Shown: one piece after another, positions 24,940-33,404 of the stretch
Layout of the letters: each line of letters begins with the position of its first letter
How positions within the stretch are numbered: position 1 is the first letter of the stretch
NCBI GenBank assembly: GCA_002393195.1
Contig: DGIK01000079.1
Coordinates: 23,027-87,026 of the forward strand
Origin: Bacteroidales bacterium UBA3824
GTDB taxonomy: Bacteria > Bacteroidota > Bacteroidia > Bacteroidales > UBA3824
Direction: 5' to 3'
DNA length: 64,000 nt
Position numbers and translations under genes: made by a program
Notes under the pieces: generated by a model
Databases searched by the model: none
The model's input: the letters and a program-made list of their open reading frames with translations, nothing else
What the model was told of the DNA's origin: nothing

Positions 24940-26043
24940 TTACACAAATTCGTCCCCGTATTTCAATTTCACGGAATTGACGAGGTTCTTGATGTTTTGT
25001 TCGTCGGCTTTCGGGACTACGAGGAGGAGACCGTCGCTCTCTGCTACGATGTAGTCTTTGAGACCTTGAATCACAACGAGCTTAGAGTCGCAATTGACGA
25101 TTGAGCCGGTGGTGTCGTGGATAATAGCCTTGTCGCAGACTACGACGTTGCCATCGGAATCCTTGTTGGAATTTTCATACAGCGAACCCCACGTGCCGAG
25201 GTCGCTCCACGGGAACAACGCCGGAATCACGTACACTTCATCGTGATTTTCCATAATGCCGTAGTCGATGCTGATGTTCGGACATTCGGGGTAGATGGTG
25301 TTGATGAACTCGGTCTCACGGTCGGTATTATAAACACCCATACCCTGCAAGAATAGCGAGTGGATTTCGGGCTGATATTTCTCAAACGCCTGTGTGATAG
25401 CATTGACATTCCAAAGGAAGATGCCCGAATTCCAGAAAAATTCGCGGCTTTCGATGAAAGTCTTCGCCATTTCGAGGTTTGGCTTTTCGGTGAAGAGCTT
25501 CACCCTTGTAACCTCGTGGATAGCAAGGGGATTGTCGTCAGAATGACTGTCGATCTGTATATAGCCGTATCCTGTCTCTGGGCGCGTGGGCACAATGCCG
25601 ATGGTGAGCAGCGCGTTGCTAAACTGCGTAAACTGCAAACCCCTGTTGATGGTCTCCACAAAACCGCGCTCGTCGCCGATGTAATGGTCGGCGGGCGATA
25701 CGACAATGTTGGCGTTGGGGTTCACAGACTTAATCTTGTAACAAGCGTAGGCAATGCACGGCGCGGTATTGCGGCGCAAAGGCTCGGTGAGGATATTTTG
25801 GTCGTCCAATTCTGGCAGCTGCTCCTTGACAAGCGATGCGTATGTGCTGCCCGTCACAATGTAGATGTTTTTTGGGCTGCAAATCTTCGTAAACCGGTCG
25901 AAAGTCTGCTGCAAAAACGTGCGCCCCGTCCCGAGGATATCGAGAAACTGCTTGGGGCGAGCCACACGGCTCTTGGGCCAGAAACGGCTTCCAATGCCGC
26001 CAGCCATAATAATGCAATAGTTGTTGTTGTCTGTGTTTACCAT
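24940..26043 (-). CDS. manC: mannose-1-phosphate guanylyltransferase
   Basis: 367 aa. MAGGIGSRFWPKSR followed by RPKQFLDI is the nucleotide-binding signature of GDP-mannose pyrophosphorylases; NIVVSPADHYIG and ETGYGYIQID are further family motifs. It makes GDP-mannose from mannose-1-P and GTP, feeding capsule, O-antigen and glycoprotein synthesis (and GDP-fucose). It is the short type without the isomerase domain. It stands alone, with a -7 box TAATTTTG at 26087-26094. The symbol is by family; a manA partner is not in the window. Confidence 0.92.
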   Translation of the reverse strand: MVNTDNNNYCIIMAGGIGSRFWPKSRVARPKQFLDILGTGRTFLQQTFDRFTKICSPKNIYIVTGSTYASLVKEQLPELDDQNILTEPLRRNTAPCIAYACYKIKSVNPNANIVVSPADHYIGDERGFVETINRGLQFTQFSNALLTIGIVPTRPETGYGYIQIDSHSDDNPLAIHEVTRVKLFTEKPNLEMAKTFIESREFFWNSGIFLWNVNAITQAFEKYQPEIHSLFLQGMGVYNTDRETEFINTIYPECPNISIDYGIMENHDEVYVIPALFPWSDLGTWGSLYENSNKDSDGNVVVCDKAIIHDTTGSIVNCDSKLVVIQGLKDYIVAESDGLLLVVPKADEQNIKNLVNSVKLKYGDEFV

Positions 26044-26086
26044 AAAGTTGGCTGTTATAAAGCGTTGTTATTTTTTTAAAAACGTC

Positions 26087-26094
26087 CAAAATTA
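26087..26094 (-). promoter_or_regulatory. -7 box TAATTTTG for manC
   Basis: Exact TAnnTTTG on the minus strand 43 bp before the ATG. Confidence 0.5.
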
Positions 26095-26170
26095 AGGTAA
26101 ATATTTGATATTGGCAAAACTTTTTTTTCAACGGCTTGGATTTATTGTTTGCGGTTATTGTAAAAAATCA

Positions 26171-26178
26171 TATATTTG
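26171..26178 (+). promoter_or_regulatory. -7 box TATATTTG for the DUF4271-hemD-rnpA operon
   Basis: Exact TAnnTTTG 18 bp before the ATG at 26197; it excludes the in-frame TTG at 26176 as a start. Confidence 0.55.
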
Positions 26179-26196
26179 CGGCTGAAAAACAATGAG

Positions 26197-27126
26197 ATGA
26201 TGAGGAGACTTGTGGCTATATTAATAATGTTGATGACTCTTTGCGGCATGGCGTCCGCAATCGGTTATCCGTCAGTGCCGTGCGACTCCACGTCCATCGT
26301 ATATCTCAACAAGGGCCTGGACGAGCTGAGCCACCAGGATTCGCTGTATATGTTTTTGCCGCTGTCCACCCGCAACCTCAACGACTTCACGGTGAAGCAT
26401 TTTGGCATCCGCGCCAAATACATCGAATACAATGTGCCCACCAAACAGTATTTTCACATCGACCTCAATAAAACCCCAATCCACGAGCATTACCCTTGGG
26501 AATCGATAGTGCCGTTGCTTGTAGGCATACTCTTGGTGCTGCTCGCAAGGTTTTTCCTGCCGGGGTACATATCGCAATTGTTTTTGATTGTATTCTACCA
26601 CAACGCCTTTATGAGCAACGTCCGGGAGAAAAACGTCAATGCCGACAGAGCCGGGCACCTGCTGATGTTCAATTACTTGATTAATGCGGCGTTGTTTGCG
26701 ATGGTGGCATTATATAGGTACAACTATGTTTTCGGCACGAGATTCCTATTGTCGTTTATCTCGCTGCTGATACTGCTGATAGGCGTATATTTGATAAAAA
26801 GGACATTGAGCTATATGCTGGCAAAGCTGTTTGACTGCGACGACGTGTACGAATTGCATTATAAAAACCTTTCGTACCTGATGCACTGCCTCGGCGTATT
26901 TTTGCTGTGCGCCAATGTAGGCAATTTGTACATAAATATACAGTGGGCGCACGATTGCATCTTCTGGACAACCGTCTCTGGGATAGTTGTAGCGGAGATT
27001 TTGAAAATAATTCGCTTATTTAAAATTATTGTCGAGAAACATTTTTCTATTTTCTATTTATTTTTGTACCTTTGCGCCGTGGAATTTTTGCCTGTTTTGG
27101 TCGCTATCAAAATGCTATCCCGTTGA
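26197..27126 (+). CDS. DUF4271-type membrane protein
   Basis: 309 aa. Signal peptide (LIMLMTLCGMASA), a periplasmic stretch to about residue 105, then about seven hydrophobic segments (LLVGILLVLLARFFL, LFLIVFYHNAFM and onward) ending HFSIFYLFLYLCAVEFLPVLV. In Bacteroidales this protein family regularly precedes hemD and rnpA, as here, which supports the call. ATG at 26197, directly followed by a second possible ATG at 26200. Role unknown. Confidence 0.8.
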   Translation: MMRRLVAILIMLMTLCGMASAIGYPSVPCDSTSIVYLNKGLDELSHQDSLYMFLPLSTRNLNDFTVKHFGIRAKYIEYNVPTKQYFHIDLNKTPIHEHYPWESIVPLLVGILLVLLARFFLPGYISQLFLIVFYHNAFMSNVREKNVNADRAGHLLMFNYLINAALFAMVALYRYNYVFGTRFLLSFISLLILLIGVYLIKRTLSYMLAKLFDCDDVYELHYKNLSYLMHCLGVFLLCANVGNLYINIQWAHDCIFWTTVSGIVVAEILKIIRLFKIIVEKHFSIFYLFLYLCAVEFLPVLVAIKMLSR

Positions 27127-27194
27127 TAATGAGCAAGGTAAAAAATCCGAGAGGAAGGATAGAGAGAGATAACTTACACTAAAATCGCATTATT

Positions 27195-27950
27195 TTGAAA
27201 ATTTCGAGTCTATTGGTATCGCAGCCGAAGCCTACCGTGGATGGAAATCCATACGTGGCGTTGGCGGAAAAAATGAAACTCAACGTGGGTTTCAGGCAGT
27301 TTATCAAGGTTGAGGGAGTGTCGTCCAAGGAGTTCAGGGCGCAGCACGTCAATCTGCCTGACTTCAAGGCGGTTGTATTCACGAGCAAGGTTGGCATCGA
27401 CACGTATTTCAAGTTTGCAAAGGAGGTCAAATTCAAAGTGCCCGAGGATTTGCTCTATTATTGCTCCACCGAGGCGGTCGCCAACTATTTGCAGAAGTAC
27501 ATCACATTCCGCAAGCGCAAGATTTTCTACGGCGAAAAATCTGTACTCGAACTCACCGACCCCATCAAAAGACATCTCGGCGAAAACACTCTCGTAGTGC
27601 ACAGCGACGTATCGAGCGACGAGATTCCCAAATTCCTCGACAAATTGAAGGTGAAGCACACCGAAGTGGTGCTCTACAAGACTGTGAGCGCAGACCTCTC
27701 CGATATGAAGGAGGAGTTTGGCACGTACCAGGTGCTGGTATTCTTCACTCCGGCGGGCATCCGCAGCCTCAAAGAGAATTTCCCCGACTGGGAGCAGGGC
27801 GATGTGAAAATCGCGGCCTTCGGTCCCTCCACTCACGAGGAAGTGAAAAAACTCGGCTACCGTCTCGACATCGAGGCTCCTACCGAGGAATGTAAGAGCA
27901 TGACAAGCGCGCTCGAAAAATTCATCACGGCAAACAACAAGAAAAAATAA
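27195..27950 (+). CDS. hemD: uroporphyrinogen-III synthase
   Basis: 251 aa. The product closes and rearranges hydroxymethylbilane to uroporphyrinogen III in haem and corrin synthesis. HemD is poorly conserved; the call rests on KISSLLVSQPKPTV at the start, AVVFTSKVGIDTYF, VVLYKTVSADL, FFTPAGIRSL and IAAFGPSTHEEVKKLGY, which match its two lobes, and on the DUF4271-hemD-rnpA order. The start is TTG at 27195: the next ATG would remove the first strand with VSQPKP. Followed by rnpA after 12 bp. Confidence 0.85.
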   Translation: MKISSLLVSQPKPTVDGNPYVALAEKMKLNVGFRQFIKVEGVSSKEFRAQHVNLPDFKAVVFTSKVGIDTYFKFAKEVKFKVPEDLLYYCSTEAVANYLQKYITFRKRKIFYGEKSVLELTDPIKRHLGENTLVVHSDVSSDEIPKFLDKLKVKHTEVVLYKTVSADLSDMKEEFGTYQVLVFFTPAGIRSLKENFPDWEQGDVKIAAFGPSTHEEVKKLGYRLDIEAPTEECKSMTSALEKFITANNKKK

Positions 27951-27962
27951 TTATCAATCACC

Positions 27963-28370
27963 TTGGCTAAAAAATACGGTTTCACGAGGCAGGAAAAGCT
28001 CAAAAGCGTTGTAAGCATCGAAAAGCTTTTCACTGGCGGACGTCTCTTTTGGGCGTATCCGCTGAGCGTGCATTACCGTATCTACAATGACGAGGGCGGC
28101 GCGGCGTGCAAGATGCTTGTATCTGTGGGCAAGCATTTCTTCAAGCGCGCCGTACACCGCAATAGAATCAAGCGTCTGGTCCGCGAGGCTTACCGTCTCA
28201 ACAAAGAGCCTCTCATAGCCGCCGTCCAACAAGCCAACATCCGGCTCGACTTCGGCGTCGTATATAAATCCAAGGAAATCGCCGACTACAAGACCATCGA
28301 GGCGGGCATCAAACAAGCCATCGAAAAACTCGCGGAAATTATTGCAAAACCAAAAGACACATCAGCATAA
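27963..28370 (+). CDS. rnpA: ribonuclease P protein component
   Basis: 135 aa. The RNR signature is FKRAVHRNRIKRLVREAYRL (about 60-80), after FTRQEKLKSVVSIEKLF. The protein subunit assists RNase P RNA in 5' tRNA maturation. The start is TTG at 27963; no in-frame ATG exists before the middle of the gene, so TTG must be used. Followed at once by a strong terminator. In most Bacteroidales yidD follows rnpA; here it does not. Confidence 0.93.
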   Translation: MAKKYGFTRQEKLKSVVSIEKLFTGGRLFWAYPLSVHYRIYNDEGGAACKMLVSVGKHFFKRAVHRNRIKRLVREAYRLNKEPLIAAVQQANIRLDFGVVYKSKEIADYKTIEAGIKQAIEKLAEIIAKPKDTSA

Positions 28371-28410
28371 AAAAACGCAAGGAGAACACCAAAGCTCCTT
28401 GCGTTTTTTT
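28369..28410. terminator. bidirectional intrinsic terminator
   Basis: AAAAAAACGCAAGGAG pairs with CTCCTTGCGTTTTTTT around a ten-base loop. The A-run and T-run make it work for both the rnpA operon (+) and the amt operon (-) that converge here. Confidence 0.85.
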
Positions 28411-28441
28411 AGTTATTATGCGAATCAACAATATTGAACCG

Positions 28442-29686
28442 TTAGTTGTAGCAAGCCTCGCCATGTTCGTAAATATCAAGGCCCTCTTCCTCGATGCGTT
28501 TTTCGACGCGGAGGCCGTGAGTCTTCTTGATGAGCAAGAATACGCCAAGACCAAGCACGAAGGCAAACGCCGCAACGCTCAATGCGCCCAAAGTCTGAAC
28601 GCCGATGAAAGCCTCCACACCGTTGATTGCGGAATCGCAGAATACGCCAGTCAAGACAGTGCCGATGATGCCGCCAACGCCGTGTACCGAAACTGCACCT
28701 ACAGGGTCGTCGATATGGCACTTCTTGTCGAGGAACGAAACCGAGAAACACATCAACACAGACGTTACAATGCCGATGACAGCCGCAGCCCAAATCGGCA
28801 CGCAGTCGCAACCTGCCGTAATGCCCACCAAGCCTGCCAACACACCGTTGCAAACCATTGAGAGCGAAGGCTTGCCGTCAATCAGCCACGTGTAGAGCAA
28901 CGCCGCAATACCGCCAGTAGCCGCCGCCATGTTGGTAGTAACAAACACGTGCGACATACTCGTTGCGTTAGCGTAGCCGGTTGCAGCCACGGTGGAACAT
29001 GGATTGAAACCAAACCAACCCACCCACAGGCAGAACACGCCCAACGCGCAGAGCGTCAAACTGTGACCGGGGATAGCCTTCGACTTGCCATTCTTGTCGT
29101 ACTTGCCAACTCTTGGGCCAAGAACAATCGCGCCAGCCAATGCAAGCACGCCGCCACAGAGATGCACCACCGTAGAGCCGGCAAAATCGTGGAAGCCAAT
29201 CTCGCTGAGCCAGCCGCCGCCCCACGACCAATGTCCTTCTATCGGATAGATTACGAGCGAGATTACCATCGAATAGACAAAGTACATCGAGAATTTGGTA
29301 CGTTCAGCCATTGCGCCCGACACAATCGTGGCTGCAGTGGCGCAGAATACCGTTTGGAAGATGAACGTAGCCTCGGCGGGAACGTTGGAATCGCTGCCAA
29401 TGAAGAAAAAGCCATCCCAACCGATGAAGCCGTTGCCAACACCGTACATTATCGAGAATCCCGCAATCCAGTACAGCACCGAGCCACACATAAAGTCGCA
29501 GAAATTCTTCATCAAGATGTTAGCAGTGTTTTTGGCGCGAGTGAGACCCGCCTCCACGAGTGCAAATCCTGGCTGCATCCAAAACACCAGCATCGCACCC
29601 AACAACACCCACAAGGTGTCCAATCCGTTCACAAAATCCTTTGCCTCCTCCACTACCGGAGGTATATCTAATAAAATGCCTGCCAT
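28442..29686 (-). CDS. amt: ammonium transporter Amt
   Basis: 414 aa with about 11 membrane segments. TLWVLLGAMLVFWMQPGFAL, EAGLTRAKNTANILMKN, GWSWGGGW-like HWSWGGGWL, GFHDFAGSTVVHLCGG (the pore His of helix 5) and SVHGVGGIIGTVLTG (second pore His) are the Amt/MEP/Rh signatures. It imports ammonium and is gated by PII. Downstream of glnK and an outer-membrane porin in one operon, so expression is probably linked to nitrogen limitation. Confidence 0.96.
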   Translation of the reverse strand: MAGILLDIPPVVEEAKDFVNGLDTLWVLLGAMLVFWMQPGFALVEAGLTRAKNTANILMKNFCDFMCGSVLYWIAGFSIMYGVGNGFIGWDGFFFIGSDSNVPAEATFIFQTVFCATAATIVSGAMAERTKFSMYFVYSMVISLVIYPIEGHWSWGGGWLSEIGFHDFAGSTVVHLCGGVLALAGAIVLGPRVGKYDKNGKSKAIPGHSLTLCALGVFCLWVGWFGFNPCSTVAATGYANATSMSHVFVTTNMAAATGGIAALLYTWLIDGKPSLSMVCNGVLAGLVGITAGCDCVPIWAAAVIGIVTSVLMCFSVSFLDKKCHIDDPVGAVSVHGVGGIIGTVLTGVFCDSAINGVEAFIGVQTLGALSVAAFAFVLGLGVFLLIKKTHGLRVEKRIEEEGLDIYEHGEACYN

Positions 29687-29723
29687 AATAATTTTCGATT
29701 TTTTGATTTTCGATTTTTTGATT

Positions 29724-29762
29724 GCTCATTATGCATTATGAATTATGCATTATGCATTGAGC
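29724..29762. repeat. ATTATGCATTATGAATT-type AT repeat
   Basis: GCTCA...TGAGC flanks a run of ATTATG/AATTATG/CATTATG words. A 31-bp core of this block recurs at about 41866-41896 and, inverted, at 41736-41762. Lies between glnK and amt, within the operon. Confidence 0.7.
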
Positions 29763-29763
29763 A

Positions 29764-30111
29764 TTACTTCTTGTCCTTCAATACCGTGTCGCCGTGTTCG
29801 CCGGTGCGGATAGACCAACAGTCGATGACATCGCTGAGGAAGATGCGACCGTCGCCAATATTGCCGGTGTGTGCGATTTTGAGGAGGACGTTGATTGTGT
29901 TTTCTACGATTACATCGCGACAGACGATGGTGATTGCCACGCGCTCGATGATGTCGGTGTTGTAGGCGACACCACGGTAGATGCGCTCTTGACGCGACTG
30001 ACCAATGCCGTGCACATCGTGGTACTCAAACCAATCGATGTCGGAGTTCAGCAAGGCTTCTTTCACCTCGTCAAACTTGGTCTTCCTGATGATTGCTTCA
30101 ATCCTTTTCAT
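29764..30111 (-). CDS. glnK: PII nitrogen regulatory protein
   Basis: 115 aa. MKRIEAIIRKTKFDEVKEAL and the C-terminal DGRIFLSDVIDCWSIRTGE match PII. The T-loop region reads HGIGQSRQERIYRGV, which keeps the Tyr-Arg-Gly of the uridylylation site neighbourhood but differs from the usual QKGHTELYRG; Bacteroidota PII proteins diverge here. Binds ATP/ADP and 2-oxoglutarate and blocks Amt when nitrogen is ample. Second gene of the porin-glnK-amt operon. Confidence 0.93.
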   Translation of the reverse strand: MKRIEAIIRKTKFDEVKEALLNSDIDWFEYHDVHGIGQSRQERIYRGVAYNTDIIERVAITIVCRDVIVENTINVLLKIAHTGNIGDGRIFLSDVIDCWSIRTGEHGDTVLKDKK

Positions 30112-30198
30112 TTTGTTACGAATTTTACTTATTGGATATACGTGTATTACGTATTTTACTATTTTTAATGATTGCTTTACATTAACGGCAAAAAAAAT

Positions 30199-30942
30199 TC
30201 AAAAACTGAAATTGACACCGCCCACAAAATACGCCTCGCCGTGCGCACCCAAACCTGTCGGGTTGCAGATGACAGCCGCCGACGGGGTTACAGTGCAGAA
30301 GTTTTTGAGATTGTAGGTCTTCGACATCTCAAACTTCAATTCGGCGAAGTTGAAACCGTCCTTGCGCGTGTACATCAGAGACTCCTCGTTTTCGATAGCC
30401 GCGCCAACTGTGAATCCCAAGTCGAGTCCACATTCCAACGATGGAGCGTAGCAAATCTCAATGTAGGAAGAATGGCCTTGGCTGTCGTCAGCCTTGCGGT
30501 TTGCACCCGCGAGCATCACATTGTAGGAGATTGAGAGCGGGAGGTCGGTCTTCTCCGAGAAGTCGTAACCCACGCCAAGTTCGAGGTAGTGGTAGGTCTT
30601 GTACGCACCGAAAAATTCAAACTTGTCTTGCGTCCACGTGTAATCCGTCAGCGACAAGAAAGCACCGCCTACCGAATAACTTGCATACAAGTCGATTTCG
30701 GTGTAGTCGTCCTTGCCAATTGCGGAGATGCCTGCAATGCCCGCGCTGAATCCGCCCGCCGCAAACTCGGCGTCGCCCACAAAAGAAAGTCCGGCACAAT
30801 TGCCGCCGCGCCAAATATCATTGGTGGCGACACCGAGGTCGAAAGTCAATGGGCTGCCGTCGCCCTCCGCTTCCTGTGCTCTTGCACTCATTGCGGCAAG
30901 CGCAACCATCGCCGCCGCAATCATAATTCCAAAAGATTTCAT
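30199..30942 (-). CDS. outer-membrane beta-barrel (TorF-like porin) of the nitrogen operon
   Basis: 247 aa. Signal peptide 1-22 (AALAAMSARA), then alternating strands from SPLTFDLGVATNDIWRGGN, a TorF-type start, to a final GEAYFVGGVNFSF ending in Phe, the outer-membrane C-terminal signature. It probably lets ammonium or small nitrogen compounds through the outer membrane; being first in the operon with PII and Amt supports this. Promoter TACATTTG at 30978-30985. Confidence 0.85.
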   Translation of the reverse strand: MKSFGIMIAAAMVALAAMSARAQEAEGDGSPLTFDLGVATNDIWRGGNCAGLSFVGDAEFAAGGFSAGIAGISAIGKDDYTEIDLYASYSVGGAFLSLTDYTWTQDKFEFFGAYKTYHYLELGVGYDFSEKTDLPLSISYNVMLAGANRKADDSQGHSSYIEICYAPSLECGLDLGFTVGAAIENEESLMYTRKDGFNFAELKFEMSKTYNLKNFCTVTPSAAVICNPTGLGAHGEAYFVGGVNFSF

Positions 30943-30977
30943 ATCCCTATTTTTTAGTTAGTAATTGTTTTACGCTG

Positions 30978-30985
30978 CAAATGTA
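30978..30985 (-). promoter_or_regulatory. -7 box TACATTTG for the porin-glnK-amt operon
   Basis: Exact TAnnTTTG 35 bp before the porin ATG. Just upstream (31027-31067) the word GTAAAACG occurs several times, including inside CGTAAAACGTAC, and could bind an activator. The rest of the gap up to 31213 shows nothing clear. Confidence 0.5.
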
Positions 30986-31213
30986 AAAGGGATATTTGGG
31001 GCGTACAAGCGTTTGTATTGGCATTAAGCGTAAAACGTACATTAAAGACGTGTAAAACGTAAAACGGGGATAGTGAAAAAACGTATGCGCAAAACCATCA
31101 TACTATATTATAGAGTCGTCATTGCCCACACCATTGCGTTTAATTTACAATCCTTAGAATACAATATCACCATCATCGTCAACACCTTAACTATATGAAG
31201 ATAATGTTCGGTA

Positions 31214-31921
31214 TCAAAACTCCATCTTAAACCGTCCATTCCCCTTCATAGCCTCATAAACATCTTGATTGAAAATGTAATTCTTGGGTGTCCTTCCGGC
31301 GTGCCGTGAGGCGGGTGCGGCGATGCTTTCGTTGCACTCAGAAATGACGCCCGATTGCAGAATCTTTTTCATAAAATTGCGACGGTCGAACCTCACGCCC
31401 AAAATTGACTCGTACAATCGCTGCAAGTCAGGTATGGTAAAGTGCCTGTCCATCAGGTCAAAACCTATCGGTTCAAAATGTATCTTTTCACGTAGAGTAT
31501 GCAACGCCTTGTCGAGGATTTCTTTATGGTCGAAGGCGAGTTCGGGCAACGCACCTAACGCAAACCAACGGGCGTCGGAGGCATCGTCGCCACCCTTTAC
31601 GTCAGATTTTTTAACGAGAGAATAGTATGATACAGATATTACACGCTCGCGGGGGTCGCGATCCAACGCCGAAAAAACACCAAATTGCTCTATTACAGCG
31701 GGCTGCAACGATGTTTCTTCATACAATTCGCGGCGGATGCATTGGTCGGTGGTCTCGTCCATACGGAGAAAACCGCCTGGCAACGCCCACAACCCCTTGT
31801 AAGGCTCTATGCCACGACGTATCAAGAGGATTTTGATGCTCTGACCATCGAAGCCAAACACCGCGCAGTCGGTAGCAACAGCAGGATGCGGATATTCGTA
31901 TTTATATTTTAGAGATGCCAT
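31214..31921 (-). CDS. NUDIX hydrolase with winged-helix tail (NrtR-like regulator)
   Basis: 235 aa. N-terminal NUDIX domain (about 12-145), with the box read as GGFLRMDETTDQCIRRELYE then ETSL: the REx2EE core is REL-YEE, so metal binding is possible. The C-terminal part (about 155-230, with TIPDLQRLYESILG, FDRRNFMKKILQSG) is the winged helix of the NrtR family, which represses NAD-salvage or sugar genes and releases DNA on binding ADP-ribose. No target gene adjoins it. Promoter TACTTTTG at 31953-31960. Confidence 0.87.
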   Translation of the reverse strand: MASLKYKYEYPHPAVATDCAVFGFDGQSIKILLIRRGIEPYKGLWALPGGFLRMDETTDQCIRRELYEETSLQPAVIEQFGVFSALDRDPRERVISVSYYSLVKKSDVKGGDDASDARWFALGALPELAFDHKEILDKALHTLREKIHFEPIGFDLMDRHFTIPDLQRLYESILGVRFDRRNFMKKILQSGVISECNESIAAPASRHAGRTPKNYIFNQDVYEAMKGNGRFKMEF

Positions 31922-31952
31922 TTTGGATGTTGGTTTTAGCGTTAATAATACG

Positions 31953-31960
31953 CAAAAGTA
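31953..31960 (-). promoter_or_regulatory. -7 box TACTTTTG for the NUDIX gene
   Basis: Exact TAnnTTTG 31 bp before the ATG. Confidence 0.45.
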
Positions 31961-32037
31961 ATATTTTTTGTGGTTATTATAAAAAAAATGTTTACCTTTA
32001 TCGAAAATTTTTTAATAGACCCACAAACCATATCATT

Positions 32038-32712
32038 ATGCCCATCAAAGATTGGAGCGAAGACGACCGCCCACGCGAAAAACTAATGCAAAAGGGCGCG
32101 GAATCGTGCTCTACGGCAGAACTTCTCGCCATCCTAATGACCAACGGAACGCGCACAAAATCAGCCGTGGAACTTGGCGAGGAGGTGCTCAAAAATTGCG
32201 AAAACAACCTCGTGATGTTTGTACGCAGCACATTGGATGCGTACCAAGACGTTGTTGGCATAGGTCCGGCAAAAGCCTGCATCATCAAGGCGGCTGCCGA
32301 ACTCGGACGGCGTATCCACATGGCAAGCCTTGGAGAAGTCATCAAAATCAACAGCCCCGAAACAGCATACGAAGTGATGCAGTTTTTGAGGTTCAAGGGC
32401 TGCGAGGAGTTTTGGGCAATATTCACCAACAATTCGGGGATGTTGATACAAAAATCGCAGGTGGGATCGGGCAACGGGGCAGCCGTGCCGGTGGATTTCC
32501 GCAAACTCACCTCGCAGGCAATAAGTTGCAACGCCACACGCGTCATCCTCTGCCACAACCATCCCGGAGGCAGCCGTATGCCGTCGCAACAAGACATTGT
32601 GCTCACCCAAGACATCAAGAAGATGTTGGAACTCATCAACGTCTCCGTCGTGGAACACATCATCATCGCTGGCGACAGTTATTTTAGTTTTGTGGAAAAT
32701 CAAATACTATAA
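32038..32712 (+). CDS. radC: RadC-family JAB-domain protein
   Basis: 224 aa. The ATG at 32038 gives the family's usual MPIKDWSEDDRPREKL start; upstream in-frame codons are intergenic. An HhH region (TLDAYQDVVGIGPAKACIIKA) is followed by the JAB metallo-domain with ILCHNHPGGSRMPSQQD, i.e. the HxHPxG..PSxxD zinc site, all residues present. RadC proteins are common and often linked to mobile DNA; their biochemical role is unsettled. Confidence 0.93.
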   Translation: MPIKDWSEDDRPREKLMQKGAESCSTAELLAILMTNGTRTKSAVELGEEVLKNCENNLVMFVRSTLDAYQDVVGIGPAKACIIKAAAELGRRIHMASLGEVIKINSPETAYEVMQFLRFKGCEEFWAIFTNNSGMLIQKSQVGSGNGAAVPVDFRKLTSQAISCNATRVILCHNHPGGSRMPSQQDIVLTQDIKKMLELINVSVVEHIIIAGDSYFSFVENQIL

Positions 32713-32759
32713 TTAAAAATATATTTGCAATTACTAACGTTTAATTTCAAAATACTTGT

Positions 32760-32767
32760 TATATTTG
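32760..32767 (+). promoter_or_regulatory. -7 box TATATTTG for the second toxin-antitoxin pair
   Basis: Exact TAnnTTTG 28 bp before the antitoxin ATG. Confidence 0.5.
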
Positions 32768-32795
32768 CGCAATGTTACATTAAATATTTAAGGCA

Positions 32796-33038
32796 ATGAT
32801 GAAAGAACCCAACATAGACCTTGACGAGTATATGCCGCAATCGAAGACATCCAAAGCCCCCGCCCCGACAATTGACGACGAGGAAGAGGATGCCAAGTAC
32901 GAATATGTATGTGTCAACAAAGAACATCTCATTGCACGCGCAATGGCAGGCTATTGGCAGATTAAAAATGGTCAATATACCGACAGCGTTGAAATGTTCA
33001 AAAAATTGAGACAACATTATAAAATGGAGGCTGTATGA
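32796..33038 (+). CDS. antitoxin of a ParE/RelE-type pair
   Basis: 80 aa. A disordered, acidic first half (EEEDAKYEYVCVNKEHLIA) and helical second half; no HTH or ribbon motif recognised. It overlaps the toxin by ATGA (4 bp), which is the main evidence for the call. The next residue, MAGYWQIKNGQYTDSVEMF, may be the helix that clasps the toxin. A second in-frame ATG immediately follows the first. Confidence 0.65.
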   Translation: MMKEPNIDLDEYMPQSKTSKAPAPTIDDEEEDAKYEYVCVNKEHLIARAMAGYWQIKNGQYTDSVEMFKKLRQHYKMEAV

Positions 33039-33352
33039 TTGTCAATTGGTCTGATTATGCCCAATTTGAGTTTCTCAAAACGCTTGACTACGTAGAAGAA
33101 CACTTTGGCGAACAAACTCGAAACAAATTGTTCAACAGCGTCAACCATACCAACGACATCCTAATACAAAACCCGTTTGCAGGGAGGAAAGAACCATTGT
33201 TGGGAAATGATATGATACAATACAGGAGCATTTTGGTAAGCGACATCAACAGAATAATATATTTTGTTGACAAAGGTAATGTCAATGTAGTTGACTTTTG
33301 GGATATGCGGCGCGACCCAGATTTCCTTGCAAAAAGAATTTCAAATTACTGA
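33035..33352 (+). CDS. ParE/RelE-family toxin
   Basis: 105 aa, full length. WSDYAQFEFLKTLDYVEEHF, then QNPFAGRKEPLLGNDMIQYR and SILVSDINRIIYFVDKGNVNVVDFWDMRRDP follow the RelE/ParE fold: two helices, then a four-strand sheet with the late Arg residues. ParE members poison gyrase and RelE members cut mRNA; which applies here cannot be told. The broken gene at 2457-2624 is a close relative over its first half. Confidence 0.85.
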   Translation: MIVNWSDYAQFEFLKTLDYVEEHFGEQTRNKLFNSVNHTNDILIQNPFAGRKEPLLGNDMIQYRSILVSDINRIIYFVDKGNVNVVDFWDMRRDPDFLAKRISNY

Positions 33353-33374
33353 TAAAATATTCCGCGAAAAATAT

Positions 33375-33382
33375 TATCTTTG
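33375..33382 (+). promoter_or_regulatory. -7 box TATCTTTG for the acyltransferase-xth-rsgA operon
   Basis: Exact TAnnTTTG 22 bp before the GTG start at 33405, which supports that start. Confidence 0.55.
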
Positions 33383-33404
33383 CGCATCATAAAAAAGACA
33401 CATC

